From Kitasatospora gansuensis (GTDB taxonomy: Bacteria > Actinomycetota > Actinomycetes > Streptomycetales > Streptomycetaceae), in the NCBI RefSeq assembly GCF_014203705.1, contig NZ_JACHJR010000001.1:248001-312000 (forward strand): DNA of 64,000 nucleotides, written 5' to 3'. The first letter of the stretch is position 1. Each line of letters begins with the position of its first letter. Under the pieces are notes generated by a model that was not told the DNA's origin, did no database searches, and saw only the letters and a list, made by a program, of their open reading frames with translations. The translations under genes were made by a program, and so were the position numbers. Below are positions 24,762 to 33,000 of this stretch, piece after piece.

Positions 24762-25484
24762 CTACTTCAGGTGCCGGTCGTAGAACCGGCAGCCGTCCTC
24801 CAGCTCGAACCACGGGGTGCCGATGTGCCCGCCCAGATTGGCGTGCAGCGTCTTCTCCTTGCTGCCGAAGGCGTCGAACAGGTCCAGGGCCCGCTGCCGG
24901 GGGTTCCCTTCGTCGTCCCACTGCAGCAGGAACAGCAGCGGAACGGTGACCTGCCGGGCCTCCTCGCGCTGGGCGCGGGGCACGAAACCCCCGGCGAACA
25001 GACCGGCGGCCGCGATGCGCGGCTCCACCGCCGCCAGCCGGACGCCGACGGCGGTCCACCCCGAGTACCCGACCGGGCCGCCGATCTCGGGCAGCGTCAG
25101 GAGGGCGTCCAGGGTGGTCCGCCAGTCCGGGACCGCATTCTCGACCAGCGGGCCGATGAAGGACTCGAAGATCTCGTCGACCGGCTCACCGGCCTGCATC
25201 GCCCGGCGGAGCTCGGCGCGAGCCTGCTCGTCGGCGGCGGAACGGGGCCGGTCACCGCACCCGGCGGCATCGATGGTGGCCACCGCGTATCCGTGCGCCG
25301 CGGTGTGCCGGGCCCGGGCCACCAGCCGGGCGTCCCGCTTGGGCAGGCCGTTGTTGTGGGCCATCAGGATCAGCGGGACCGGCACAGCGGACTCGGGCGT
25401 CCACAGGGTGCCGGGGATCTCGCCGAGGGTGAACTCGCGCTCGAGGACGCCGTCGTCGAGGCGCTGTTCGGAAGTGAAGTGCAT
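24762..25484 (-). CDS. Alpha/beta hydrolase (dienelactone-hydrolase-like) behind a leader peptide
   Basis: 240-aa cytoplasmic hydrolase. LILMAHNNGLPKRD gives the oxyanion/HN segment, GYAVATIDAAGCGDRPRS, nucleophile elbow VGYSGWTAVG (G-Y-S-G-W), acid region FLLQWDDEGNPRQRALDL, His in ANLGGHIGTPW. Unlike its neighbours it has a long structured 5' region: a 17-codon leader ORF and a hairpin that includes the GAAAGG ribosome site. The architecture suggests ribosome-mediated induction, so a role in antibiotic stress or inactivation is plausible. It lies downstream of a macrolide-type glycosyltransferase on the same strand. Confidence 0.85.
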   Translation of the reverse strand: MHFTSEQRLDDGVLEREFTLGEIPGTLWTPESAVPVPLILMAHNNGLPKRDARLVARARHTAAHGYAVATIDAAGCGDRPRSAADEQARAELRRAMQAGEPVDEIFESFIGPLVENAVPDWRTTLDALLTLPEIGGPVGYSGWTAVGVRLAAVEPRIAAAGLFAGGFVPRAQREEARQVTVPLLFLLQWDDEGNPRQRALDLFDAFGSKEKTLHANLGGHIGTPWFELEDGCRFYDRHLK

Positions 25485-25485
25485 G

Positions 25486-25529
25486 GTCGTGCCTTTCGGG
25501 AGAGCTCAGATACGGCGCTCCCGGACGAC
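25486..25529 (-). promoter_or_regulatory. Putative attenuator hairpin covering the hydrolase ribosome site
   Basis: On the minus strand GTCGT-C-CGGGAG pairs with CTCCCG-AAAGGC-ACGAC, leaving the SD-like GAAAGG inside the fold and the ATG directly after it. The first arm continues into GGAGCGCC, which can instead pair over 8 bp (one G-U) with GGTGCTCC inside the leader ORF. Mutually exclusive pairings of this kind are the hallmark of translational attenuation. Confidence 0.55.
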
Positions 25530-25583
25530 CTATCGCCCGACCATGACCCCGGAGAGGAGCACCCACGTCGATACTGCGTTCAC
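25530..25583 (-). CDS. 17-aa leader peptide ORF
   Basis: GTG start at 25583, stop TAG at 25530; predicted peptide MNAVSTWVLLSGVMVGR. An excellent AGGAGG (25592-25597) lies eight bases upstream, far stronger than the site of the downstream hydrolase, whose start lies 45 bases further on. Ribosomes stalling or slowing here would disturb the pairing described for the following hairpin. Too short to identify by homology. Confidence 0.6.
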   Translation of the reverse strand: MNAVSTWVLLSGVMVGR

Positions 25584-25620
25584 GGGTACCACCTCCTCGT
25601 TCTCTCGCACGGCCGCCGGA

Positions 25621-25659
25621 AACGTAGCAGCGACCGCCGTGCCCCGCCAACAGGTTTTT
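25621..25659 (-). promoter_or_regulatory. SigA-type promoter with upstream A5 tract
   Basis: Minus strand: AAAAA (25655-25659), 4 bases, TTGGCG (-35, 25645-25650), 18 bases, TACGTT (-10, 25621-25626). An A/T tract just upstream of -35 is the known mark of WhiB7/WblC-activated promoters in actinomycetes; assignment to that regulon is inference. Confidence 0.5.
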
Positions 25660-25741
25660 GCGCGGGCTCCGCGACCGGAGGGTACGCGCCGCTCGGCGAG
25701 GACGGGCACGGACGTGTGCCCGTCCTCGACCAGCGGGCGGT

Positions 25742-26854
25742 TCAGGCGAGCAGCGACTCGAAGTTCGCGACGAGCTCGGCCGGGGACGGCATGGCCTCGA
25801 TCTCCGCCCGCATGGCGCCCGCCGACTTCCGCAGCGCCTCGCCGGTGAGCAGCCGGTCGAGCAGGTCCGCGTCCACGGCCTCCGCCGTCGACCGCAGGGC
25901 GAAGCCGTACGTCTCGGCGGCGGCGACGTTGATGAAGTGGTCCGCCCCGTGCGGCAGGATCAGCTGCGGGACGCCGAGTGCGGCGGCCGTCATCATGGTG
26001 CCGGAGCCACCGTGGTGCACCACCGCGTCGCAGGCGCCCAGCAGTTGGGCGAGCGGCACCCACGGCAGCGGCTGGACGTTGGCCGGCAGCTCGCCGAGCG
26101 GCGCCAGGTCCGCGTCGCCGACCGCGAGCAGGACGTCCGCGTCGAGGCCCGCCGCCTGCTCCAGCAGGCGCTTGACGTGTCCGACCCCCTCCCACTCGGT
26201 GACCACGGTGCCCAGCGTCACCGCGATCCGCCGCCGCCCACCGCGCCCGGTCAGGTCCGCCGGGACCGTCCCGCCACCGTTGAACGGCACGTACCGGACG
26301 CGCCAGCCGCCACCGTCCCCACCGAGCGAGGCCGGAACCACGTCCAGGACGGTGGACTCGGCCAGGCCCTCCAGACCGTGCGCCCGGTACTCGTCCGCGA
26401 GCAACTCGGCCAGCAGGCCGGGCATCCCGCCGGTCGACACACCGAAGTTGTGCACCACCGCGGGTATGCCGAGCTTCGCGGCCACCAGCGGCCCGGCAGC
26501 CTGGAACGGGGCGTGCACCAGAACGTCCGGCCGCCAGCGCGCCGCCACCGCCAGCAACCCGTCGATGGTCACCCGCCCGTGCTCGGCGAACCCCCGCGCG
26601 GCCAGCGCCATCGTCTCGTCGTCCGGCCGCTCGTCATCCGCGAACTGAACATCGGGCAGGACCCGGGCGAAGGCCGCCCGGACATCCGTCCCGTCACCCA
26701 CGTCGACGGCGGGCAGCCCGGTGCTCCGGAGCTGCTCGATCGGGGTCTGCCCCGCGAACAGGACGTCGTGGCCGGCCGCCCGCAGGGCCTGCGCGGCCGG
26801 GACCAACGGGAAGATGTGGCCGACCGAGGCGGGGGCGGTGAAAAGGACGCGCAC
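25742..26854 (-). CDS. Macrolide/aureolic-type GT1 glycosyltransferase
   Basis: 370-aa nucleotide-sugar glycosyltransferase of the EryCIII/MGT clade (GT-B). N-domain MRVLFTAPASVGHIFPLVPA (acceptor-side His in GHIFPL). C-domain nucleotide site: VPLAQLLGACDAVVHHGGSG then VPQLILPHGADHFIN (HHGGSGT diphosphate motif and the GADHF-N sugar-contacting segment). GTG at 26854 has GGGAG seven bases upstream. Slightly shorter than typical biosynthetic members. No polyketide genes surround it, so it may be a resistance or tailoring glycosyltransferase acting on imported or host macrolide-like compounds. Confidence 0.85.
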   Translation of the reverse strand: MRVLFTAPASVGHIFPLVPAAQALRAAGHDVLFAGQTPIEQLRSTGLPAVDVGDGTDVRAAFARVLPDVQFADDERPDDETMALAARGFAEHGRVTIDGLLAVAARWRPDVLVHAPFQAAGPLVAAKLGIPAVVHNFGVSTGGMPGLLAELLADEYRAHGLEGLAESTVLDVVPASLGGDGGGWRVRYVPFNGGGTVPADLTGRGGRRRIAVTLGTVVTEWEGVGHVKRLLEQAAGLDADVLLAVGDADLAPLGELPANVQPLPWVPLAQLLGACDAVVHHGGSGTMMTAAALGVPQLILPHGADHFINVAAAETYGFALRSTAEAVDADLLDRLLTGEALRKSAGAMRAEIEAMPSPAELVANFESLLA

Positions 26855-27219
26855 AGTGGTGCTCCCTCGTGCTGAAGTTCGTTGGTGCGCAAACGTATAG
26901 CCACCTGGGGAGTTCATTCCTGGGCCGAAACCACAAGATCGACACCCCTGATCGCACCGATGCCTGTCCCATCGGATATAACGCTCGGCGGGTCGCAGCC
27001 GGAGTGGCAGGTGAGGGGCCAACATCCCAACGGCGGCTATCTCCTGACTGAGTGTCAGTGAGGGCTTTCCCAGCGAAACGATCGTCGCGAAGCAGCCTGA
27101 ACCATCTCGATCGGTGCGGATCGGGCGTACGAGTTCTGGCTCACGACATACGTGATAGGTCTGCCGCCCCATGCCAGGTTTGAGATTTGCCGTTCAGCCT
27201 CTACCACTTGAGTACGGGC
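26855..27219. other. Gap upstream of the glycosyltransferase
   Basis: No gene supported. Base composition is lower in GC than the surroundings. TATACG (26894-26899, minus) could be a -10 element for the glycosyltransferase. The region directly precedes a truncated gene end and an IS derivative. Confidence 0.35.
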
Positions 27220-27285
27220 TCAGCAGATGTCCTCGACATAGCGGATGGTGAGGCCATCCGCGGAAGCGAACTCGTAGGGAAGGTA
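27220..27285 (-). pseudogene. Severed C-terminal codons of the TIGR04222 gene
   Basis: Reads LPYEFASADGLTIRYVEDIC and a TGA at 27220 on the minus strand. Joined across the IS derivative with one copy of the TA duplication, it continues the frame of the 27752-28591 gene exactly (…ARKY + LPYEF…), so it is the lost end of that protein. Confidence 0.75.
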
Positions 27286-27755
27286 CTGAACTTGATTGGG
27301 TGATGTCGGAGCTGTTTGCCTGACGGTGGCGGGGCCGTTGCGGTAGCTCTGGGGTGTGAGACAGGCGCAGGGCGGCGCTTCGCGGGGAGAGAAACCGGGA
27401 GATCGCTGCCGCGTTGCGGGTCAGCGAGCGGTCGGTGGAGCGGTGGCGCCGGCAGTGGCGCGAGCGCGGCGATGCCGAGGGCCTGTCGAAGGGATCACCG
27501 GGGCGGCCTCGGCTCAGCGATGCTCAGATCACCAGACTGGAGCGGGAGTTGGAGCGTGGCCTGCTGGTTCACGGCTGGTCGGATCAGCGGTGGACTCTGG
27601 CCCGGGTGAAGACCGCCGCCAACCTCGACCAGCTCCCCCGGGCCGTCAAGCGCAAACTCGAGCAGATCCAGTACCGACCACACCTGATAGACGGCTGCCT
27701 CACCGGCACCGACCTGGTCATGGACAGCTGACCGACATCACCCAATCGACTTCAG
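27286..27755 (+). mobile_element. IS630-family deletion derivative (non-autonomous), 470 bp
   Basis: Bounded by about 24-bp inverted repeats with two mismatches: left end CTGAACTTGATTGGG continuing TGATGTCGG to 27309, right end 27732-27755; GATTGGGTGATGTCGG is identical in both. TA flanks each side (27284-27285, 27756-27757), the target duplication of IS630/Tc1-mariner elements. The interior encodes the N-terminal HTH of the transposase (REIAAALRVSERSVERWRRQ, SKGSPGRPRLSDAQITRLE, WSDQRWTLARVKT) fused by deletion to its last 35 residues (LDQLPRAVKRKLEQIQYRPH, LIDGCLTGTDLVMDS, stop 27731). The DDE catalytic domain is missing, so it can move only in trans. Confidence 0.85.
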
Positions 27756-28591
27756 TACTTCCGGGCCTGGCCCTCGGCGGCCTCCCGGTGTCGCCGCATC
27801 AACTCATCGAAGGTGCGCCGGTCCTCAGCCTCGGCAGTGGCGGTGGCGACCACCAAGTCGTGGTCCTTCGGCAGGGCGGACAGGCCATGCAGGGCCACCG
27901 CCCGCACCAGCGGCGGATCTCCCGCATCCCCTGCGCCCACCGCCTTCCCCACATCGGCACGGGCCGCCGCGAGCAACCGGTCGGCCAGGTCCGTAGGAAA
28001 CCTCCGGAGCGGCGGCCACCGGAACACGGACCTCATCGCCACACTGAGGATCGCCACGAAGAACGCCGCCGGCCGAAGGACATCCTTGCCCTGGGCGACC
28101 GACCACCACACCGACACCACCCCCGCCAGGAGCACCAGGACCGCCACCAGCCGGGCGGCGGACGCGCGGGGGCCGGCCACCCGGTCGTACAGCTCCCGGT
28201 CTTCCAGTAACCCGCGGCGGGCCAACTCGGCGTCCCGCTCGGCGTCGCGGCCGAGGTCCGCCTCGAACAGCTTGGTGATCCGGACGGTGCGGGTCGGTCC
28301 GGCCGCCTCGATCAGTGCGGCCTCGACCCGGTCCCGGGGCTCCGGGTCGACCACCGTGACGGTGCCCGAGGTGGAGGCGACCAGCCGGCCCTGCTCGTAC
28401 ATCCCCACCAGGACGGTCGCCTTCACCGTCTTCGCCAGCCGGGCGAGTTGGTACACATCGAGGTCGGCCAGGGAACCGTCAGCGTTCTCCCGCTCGGCCC
28501 GATAGAACTCCACCGCCCCCTTACGAATCCAAGCCCGAACCAGGCCCACAGCAACGACGGAGAGCAACAGAAGGATCGGGACCAACCACAC
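27752..28591 (-). CDS. TIGR04222-type membrane protein, C-terminus truncated by IS insertion
   Basis: 279-aa membrane protein as it stands. N-terminal helix MWLVPILLLLSVVAVGLVRA, then the TIGR04222-like domain (DLDVYQLARLAKTVKATVLV, DRVEAALIEAAG), two further helices near residues 160-200 (RLVAVLVLLAGVVSVWW, AAFFVAILSVAM) and a charged tail with HGLSALPKDHDLVVATATAE. GTG at 28591 is preferred because a GGGGG-rich site precedes it; ATG at 28627 is the alternative. The stop codon TGA is supplied by the terminal repeat of the IS derivative; 20 native residues are cut off. Function of the family is unknown. Confidence 0.75.
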   Translation of the reverse strand: MWLVPILLLLSVVAVGLVRAWIRKGAVEFYRAERENADGSLADLDVYQLARLAKTVKATVLVGMYEQGRLVASTSGTVTVVDPEPRDRVEAALIEAAGPTRTVRITKLFEADLGRDAERDAELARRGLLEDRELYDRVAGPRASAARLVAVLVLLAGVVSVWWSVAQGKDVLRPAAFFVAILSVAMRSVFRWPPLRRFPTDLADRLLAAARADVGKAVGAGDAGDPPLVRAVALHGLSALPKDHDLVVATATAEAEDRRTFDELMRRHREAAEGQARKY

Positions 28592-28832
28592 AACTACCCC
28601 CGGGATAGCTCGACTTGGTGCCGCCATAGTAGGGGCGCCAAACACACGCCGCAGCGGGCCTGCCAACATCCCGGCCGGCGCGCACCGCACGGCTCACCAA
28701 GGCCGGCACCGGCGGCGGGGGCGCCAAGCCGCCGGTGGAGCTGCTGCCCGCTCCTCGGGCAAGGCCTGGTGGTACTGCTCGGCCAGGTGGTGCGTCTCGC
28801 CCCGCCCCTGACCAGCTGGCACTGTAGGAGCC

Positions 28833-29357
28833 ATGGGAGCACCAGGGACAACAGCACAGCCGAAAACCCCAGCTCAGGGCGGTCTCCTGGCTCTGGGTGA
28901 GGTGGCGTGCCGCTATCAGGCGGGCGAGATCCGCCCGGAGGACCTGCCGATGATCGCCGCTGAGGCGCTCGCGGCCGGTCTGGACACCCCGACGCTGTGC
29001 GAGCTTGCCGGCTGGCCGCGCACTGCGGACACCCTCGACCTCCGCAACGCGTTCGGGCAAGCACTCATGGAGTCCGGGATCGAGTTGCCCGACCCGAACC
29101 TGGCGCAGCGCCACGGCCTGCGCCGACTGGCAGCGAGACTCGTCGCCGGAGAAACAGCTCACACCGACCTGCCGATGGGCGACTGGCGGGACACGAAGGT
29201 CGAAACTGCGGAGGAGCGATCATTCGTGATGCTGATCCGGCCATCCGGATGCTGTCTCGACTACACGATGGAACGTGGCCCACGGACGTGGGCAGAGCAA
29301 CTGCGGATCGCCGCGCTCGCCCTGACATCGTCTGCACCGATCGGCCCGGGCTGCTGA
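28833..29357 (+). CDS. Hypothetical protein, 174 aa
   Basis: Not recognised. Helical N-terminal half (LLALGEVACRYQAGEIRPED, LPMIAAEALAAGLDTPTLCE, RNAFGQALMESGIELPD) and a short C-terminal region with GDWRDTKVETAEERSFVML. No signal or membrane segment. The C-terminus (RIAALALTSSAPIGPGC) looks abrupt, so a frameshift near the end is possible. Isolated between the TIGR04222 gene (divergent) and the Uma2 gene (convergent). Confidence 0.55.
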   Translation: MGAPGTTAQPKTPAQGGLLALGEVACRYQAGEIRPEDLPMIAAEALAAGLDTPTLCELAGWPRTADTLDLRNAFGQALMESGIELPDPNLAQRHGLRRLAARLVAGETAHTDLPMGDWRDTKVETAEERSFVMLIRPSGCCLDYTMERGPRTWAEQLRIAALALTSSAPIGPGC

Positions 29358-29435
29358 CTCGGCGTGATGACACCCCCCTGACGCCGGGACAGGTCTTCGC
29401 GCTGCGCTTCCAGTTGCCCGGCCGCACCCGCCGCG

Positions 29436-29942
29436 TCACATCCCTGCGGTGTCGATCTCCAGGTCGAACGGCACGGGCAGCCGCACCGGCGTCCCGAACG
29501 GGTGCGGTCCGTCCACGCTCTCGTACCCCAGGCGCCCCGGTTCGGTGAACACCGTGCACTGGCGCTCCTGACGGTCCACCAGCAGGTAGACGGGGGCGCC
29601 GTACTGCCCGTACCGACGGCGCTTGACCGTACGGTCCGTCTCCCCGTTCGACGGCGATGTCACCTCCACCACCAGCAGGGTCTGGTCCGGCACCAGCGCG
29701 CCCTCGGACGTCGCCGCCAGCTCGGCCGGCACCACCGCCAGGTCCGGGATGAACCAGTTCTCCGACCCGGGCAGGTCCAAGTACCCCGATCCAGCCAGCA
29801 GTCCGAGCTCCCGCACCCGGGGGCCGATCTGCTCACGCACCAAGCCGACCGCGTTCTCGTGCGCCCAAGACGCCGACTTGGAGGTGACGACTCCCTCAAT
29901 GATCTCGACACGGTCCCCAGGGACGTGTGCTGCCGTACTCAT
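29436..29942 (-). CDS. Uma2 family putative restriction endonuclease
   Basis: 168-aa PD-(D/E)xK-fold protein (DUF820/Uma2). Diagnostic blocks: EIIEGVVTSKSASWAHENAV, NWFIPDLAVVPAEL (first Asp), LLVVEVTSPSNGETDRTVKR with the catalytic Glu and the following Asp/Lys, then YGQYGAPVYLLVDRQERQ. ATG at 29942 has GGAGGAG seven bases upstream. Such genes are abundant in actinomycetes, cyanobacteria and other bacteria; their role is not established. Divergent from the giant NB-ARC/TPR gene. Confidence 0.88.
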   Translation of the reverse strand: MSTAAHVPGDRVEIIEGVVTSKSASWAHENAVGLVREQIGPRVRELGLLAGSGYLDLPGSENWFIPDLAVVPAELAATSEGALVPDQTLLVVEVTSPSNGETDRTVKRRRYGQYGAPVYLLVDRQERQCTVFTEPGRLGYESVDGPHPFGTPVRLPVPFDLEIDTAGM

Positions 29943-30097
29943 GCCGTAACTCCTCCGCTCCCGCCCGATTCTCCGCCCGCCGAACACCTCGGCAATGACG
30001 ACTCCGCGCCGGCCACCTTCCGCATTCTCCAGCGCGGGACGCCTCCGGTGGTGACACTGATGGCGGCGGCCGACCGCAGCGCGCAGGGGGACAGCTG

Positions 30098-33000
30098 GTG
30101 ACCGAGAGAACCGACCCGCCCATGGGCGAACATGAACTGACCGAGCGTCAGCCCACCCTGGGCGAGCTCGCTTCCGGCCTGCGCGTGGTCAGGCCGGAGG
30201 ACCTCTCCACCCCAGCCCCGCACACGCTCAACTTCCACGGCCAGACCGTCTACGTGACCGGCCAACGAGCCACCGTCAACGTGACCCCGCGCGCCGAGGT
30301 CAGCTGGCCGCTCACCGTCGGCCCGGTCCCCGCCCCGGATGCGGCGACCCAGCCGCGCACCGAAGCCGCCCAACGACTCGCCGAAGCGCTCGCCGAGCAC
30401 CGGTCCGTCCTGCTCAGCGGGCCCGGTGGGGTCGGCAAGTCCCAGCTGGTCGCGGCCCACGTGCAGCACGCCCTCGCGACCGGGGCCGGCCGGTTCGTGC
30501 TGTGGGCGGACGCCACCGACGGGCCGTCGCTGACCGCTTCGTACGCCGATGCCGCGCAGCAACTGCTCCTGCCCGGTCTCCCGGCCCGCGATCTCGACCG
30601 GCGGGCCGCGGCGTTCCTGGAGTGGTTTCGTACGCCCGGCCCGTCCGCCCTCGTAGTCCTCGACAACCTCGCCGATCCGGCCCTGCTCGCGGACCGGCTG
30701 CCGCACAGCGCCGCCGACGACCGCCGGGTCATCGCGACCACCCGGCTGCGCGGGGCCTCCACCGGCGGGGTGCTGGGCACCGTCGTATCGCTCGAGTCCT
30801 TCGGTCCGGACGAATCGCTCGCCTTCCTGCGCAAGCGGATCCGCGCCTCCGCCGAGGCGGCCTACCTGGCCGAGGAGGAGCACACGCCGAGGCTGTCCGA
30901 GCTCGCCGAGGAGCTCGGGCACCTGCCGCTCGCCCTCGGGTACGCCGCAACCGCCATGGTCACCGAGGAGCTGACCGCAGACGAGTACCTGGACGAACTG
31001 CGCGAACGGGCCCGCACCCTGGACGAGGTGCTGACCCCCGACCCCGGCGGGATCGGCGTCACCGCGGCGCTCCTGCTCTCGCTGGAGGCGGCGGAACGCC
31101 GACGCCCTAAGGGCGCCGCAGCTCCGGCCCTGCGGCTCGCAGCCTGGTACGACCCGGTCGGGCACCCCGAACGCCTCTGGCAGGCGCCCGTGGTGCGGGA
31201 ACTGTTGACCGGTCAGGGGGCGGAAGAATACCAGGGGGTCGGCCGACGCGGCATCGGCGACGCGGCGCTGCGGGTCCTGCACGAGTACGGGCTGCTCACC
31301 CACAGCCGGCGGGCCGAGCCCCGCGCCGTCCAGATGCACGCCCTCACCGCCCGTGCGGCCCGTGACACCCTGACGCCCGATCAGGTCGCCACCTGGGCCG
31401 CCTGCGCGGCCACCGCCCTGCTCGACCTGTGGCCCGAACACGACTACACCGACGCCGAGTTGGAGGACACCCTGCGGGCCAACGCGCGCCGCCTGCACGG
31501 CAACCTCGGCGACCGGCTCTACGACGCCCCGGACGGTCCCCGGCTGCTCACCCGCTACGCCCGCAGTGCGACGGCCGCCGGGCTGCTCCGCGACGCGGTC
31601 GGGATCTGGACCGCCCACGCCGCCACCGCCGAGAGCCGGCTCGGCCCGGACGCGCCGGAGACGATCGCGGCCCTGCTCGGCCGGGCCGACATCCTGGTCA
31701 CCACCGGCGACCACGCCGGCGGGCTGACCCTCGCTCAGGACGCCGCCGACCGGGCACTGCGCACGACGGGCGCGGCTTCGGAGTCCCACCTGTCCGCACG
31801 CCTGGTCACCGCCCAGGCCCACGCCGCGGCCGGCCGTTACGACACCGCCGCCGCGCTGGCCGGCGACCTGGTCGACGACGCGGTGTCCTGGCTCGGCCCG
31901 GACCACAAGGTGGCGCTGGCGGCCCGGCTGGCCGCGGCGGACGCCGAACGGCTCTGCGGCTGCCTGGAGCGGGCAGCGGAGCACGAGCAGGCGGTCCTGA
32001 AGCAGTCGGGCGTCTCCGGCGGGCTCGGCGGGGACGGCGATCTGCGGGTGGAGGAGGCGATGCTGGCCACCCGGTTCCTGCGGACCGGGGACGCCCAGGC
32101 CGCCCACGCGGCGGCGACGCAGCTGCTGGAGCGCCGCGAGCTGCTGCACGGCCCCGGCCATCCGCTGACCGCCGGGGCCCGGCTCGGCACGGCGCTGACC
32201 GCCCTGCGCAGCGGGCGAGCCGACGAGGCGTTCGAGCGGGCGACCGACTCGGCCGAGGCCCTGTCCGCGGCCGTGGGCGAGCGGCACCAGGCCACGCTGG
32301 CCGCCCGGACGGTCGCCGCCACCGCCTTGGTCGCGGTCGGACGCCCGGCCGAGGCCGCCGCAGCCGCGGCGACCGTGCTCACCACCGCGGTCACCACCCT
32401 GGGCGAGGAACATCCGACCGCGCTGAGCTGCGCCGGCGCCCTCGCCACCGCCCTGACCTCCGCCGGGCGGCACGCCGAGGCCCGCCCGATCCTGGAGCGC
32501 ACCGCAGAGCTGCGCGCGCGGATCCTCGGCCCGGTGCACCCGAACTCGCTGATCTCGCGGGCCGAACTCGCCGCGGTGCGGCAGCACGACGGGCGGCTGG
32601 TCGAGGCGGAGGCGATGCTGCGGGAGGTACGGGACGCGGACGCGGCGCAGCACGGCGAGGAGCACCCGGAGAATCTGACGGTCCGTCACAACCTGGCCCT
32701 GGTCTGGTCGGAGCTGGGCCGCGACGCGGAGGCCGCCACCGCGCTGGCCGACGTCGTCCGCCTGCGTTCGGCCCTGCTGGGCGCGGAGCACCCCGGCACT
32801 TTGGCGACCCGCCGGGCCCTCGCGCTGGTGTGGGACCGCAGCGGCCGGAGCCGGGACAGCCTGACGGAGAACCGCGCTGTCCTGGCGATCCAGGCGCGCA
32901 CGCTCGGCCTGGCCCACCCCGACACGCTGTACGGCCGCCTCAACACGGCTGCCGCCCTTCATCGTTGCGGATACGCCGTCCAGGCCGTGGACGAGGTCCG

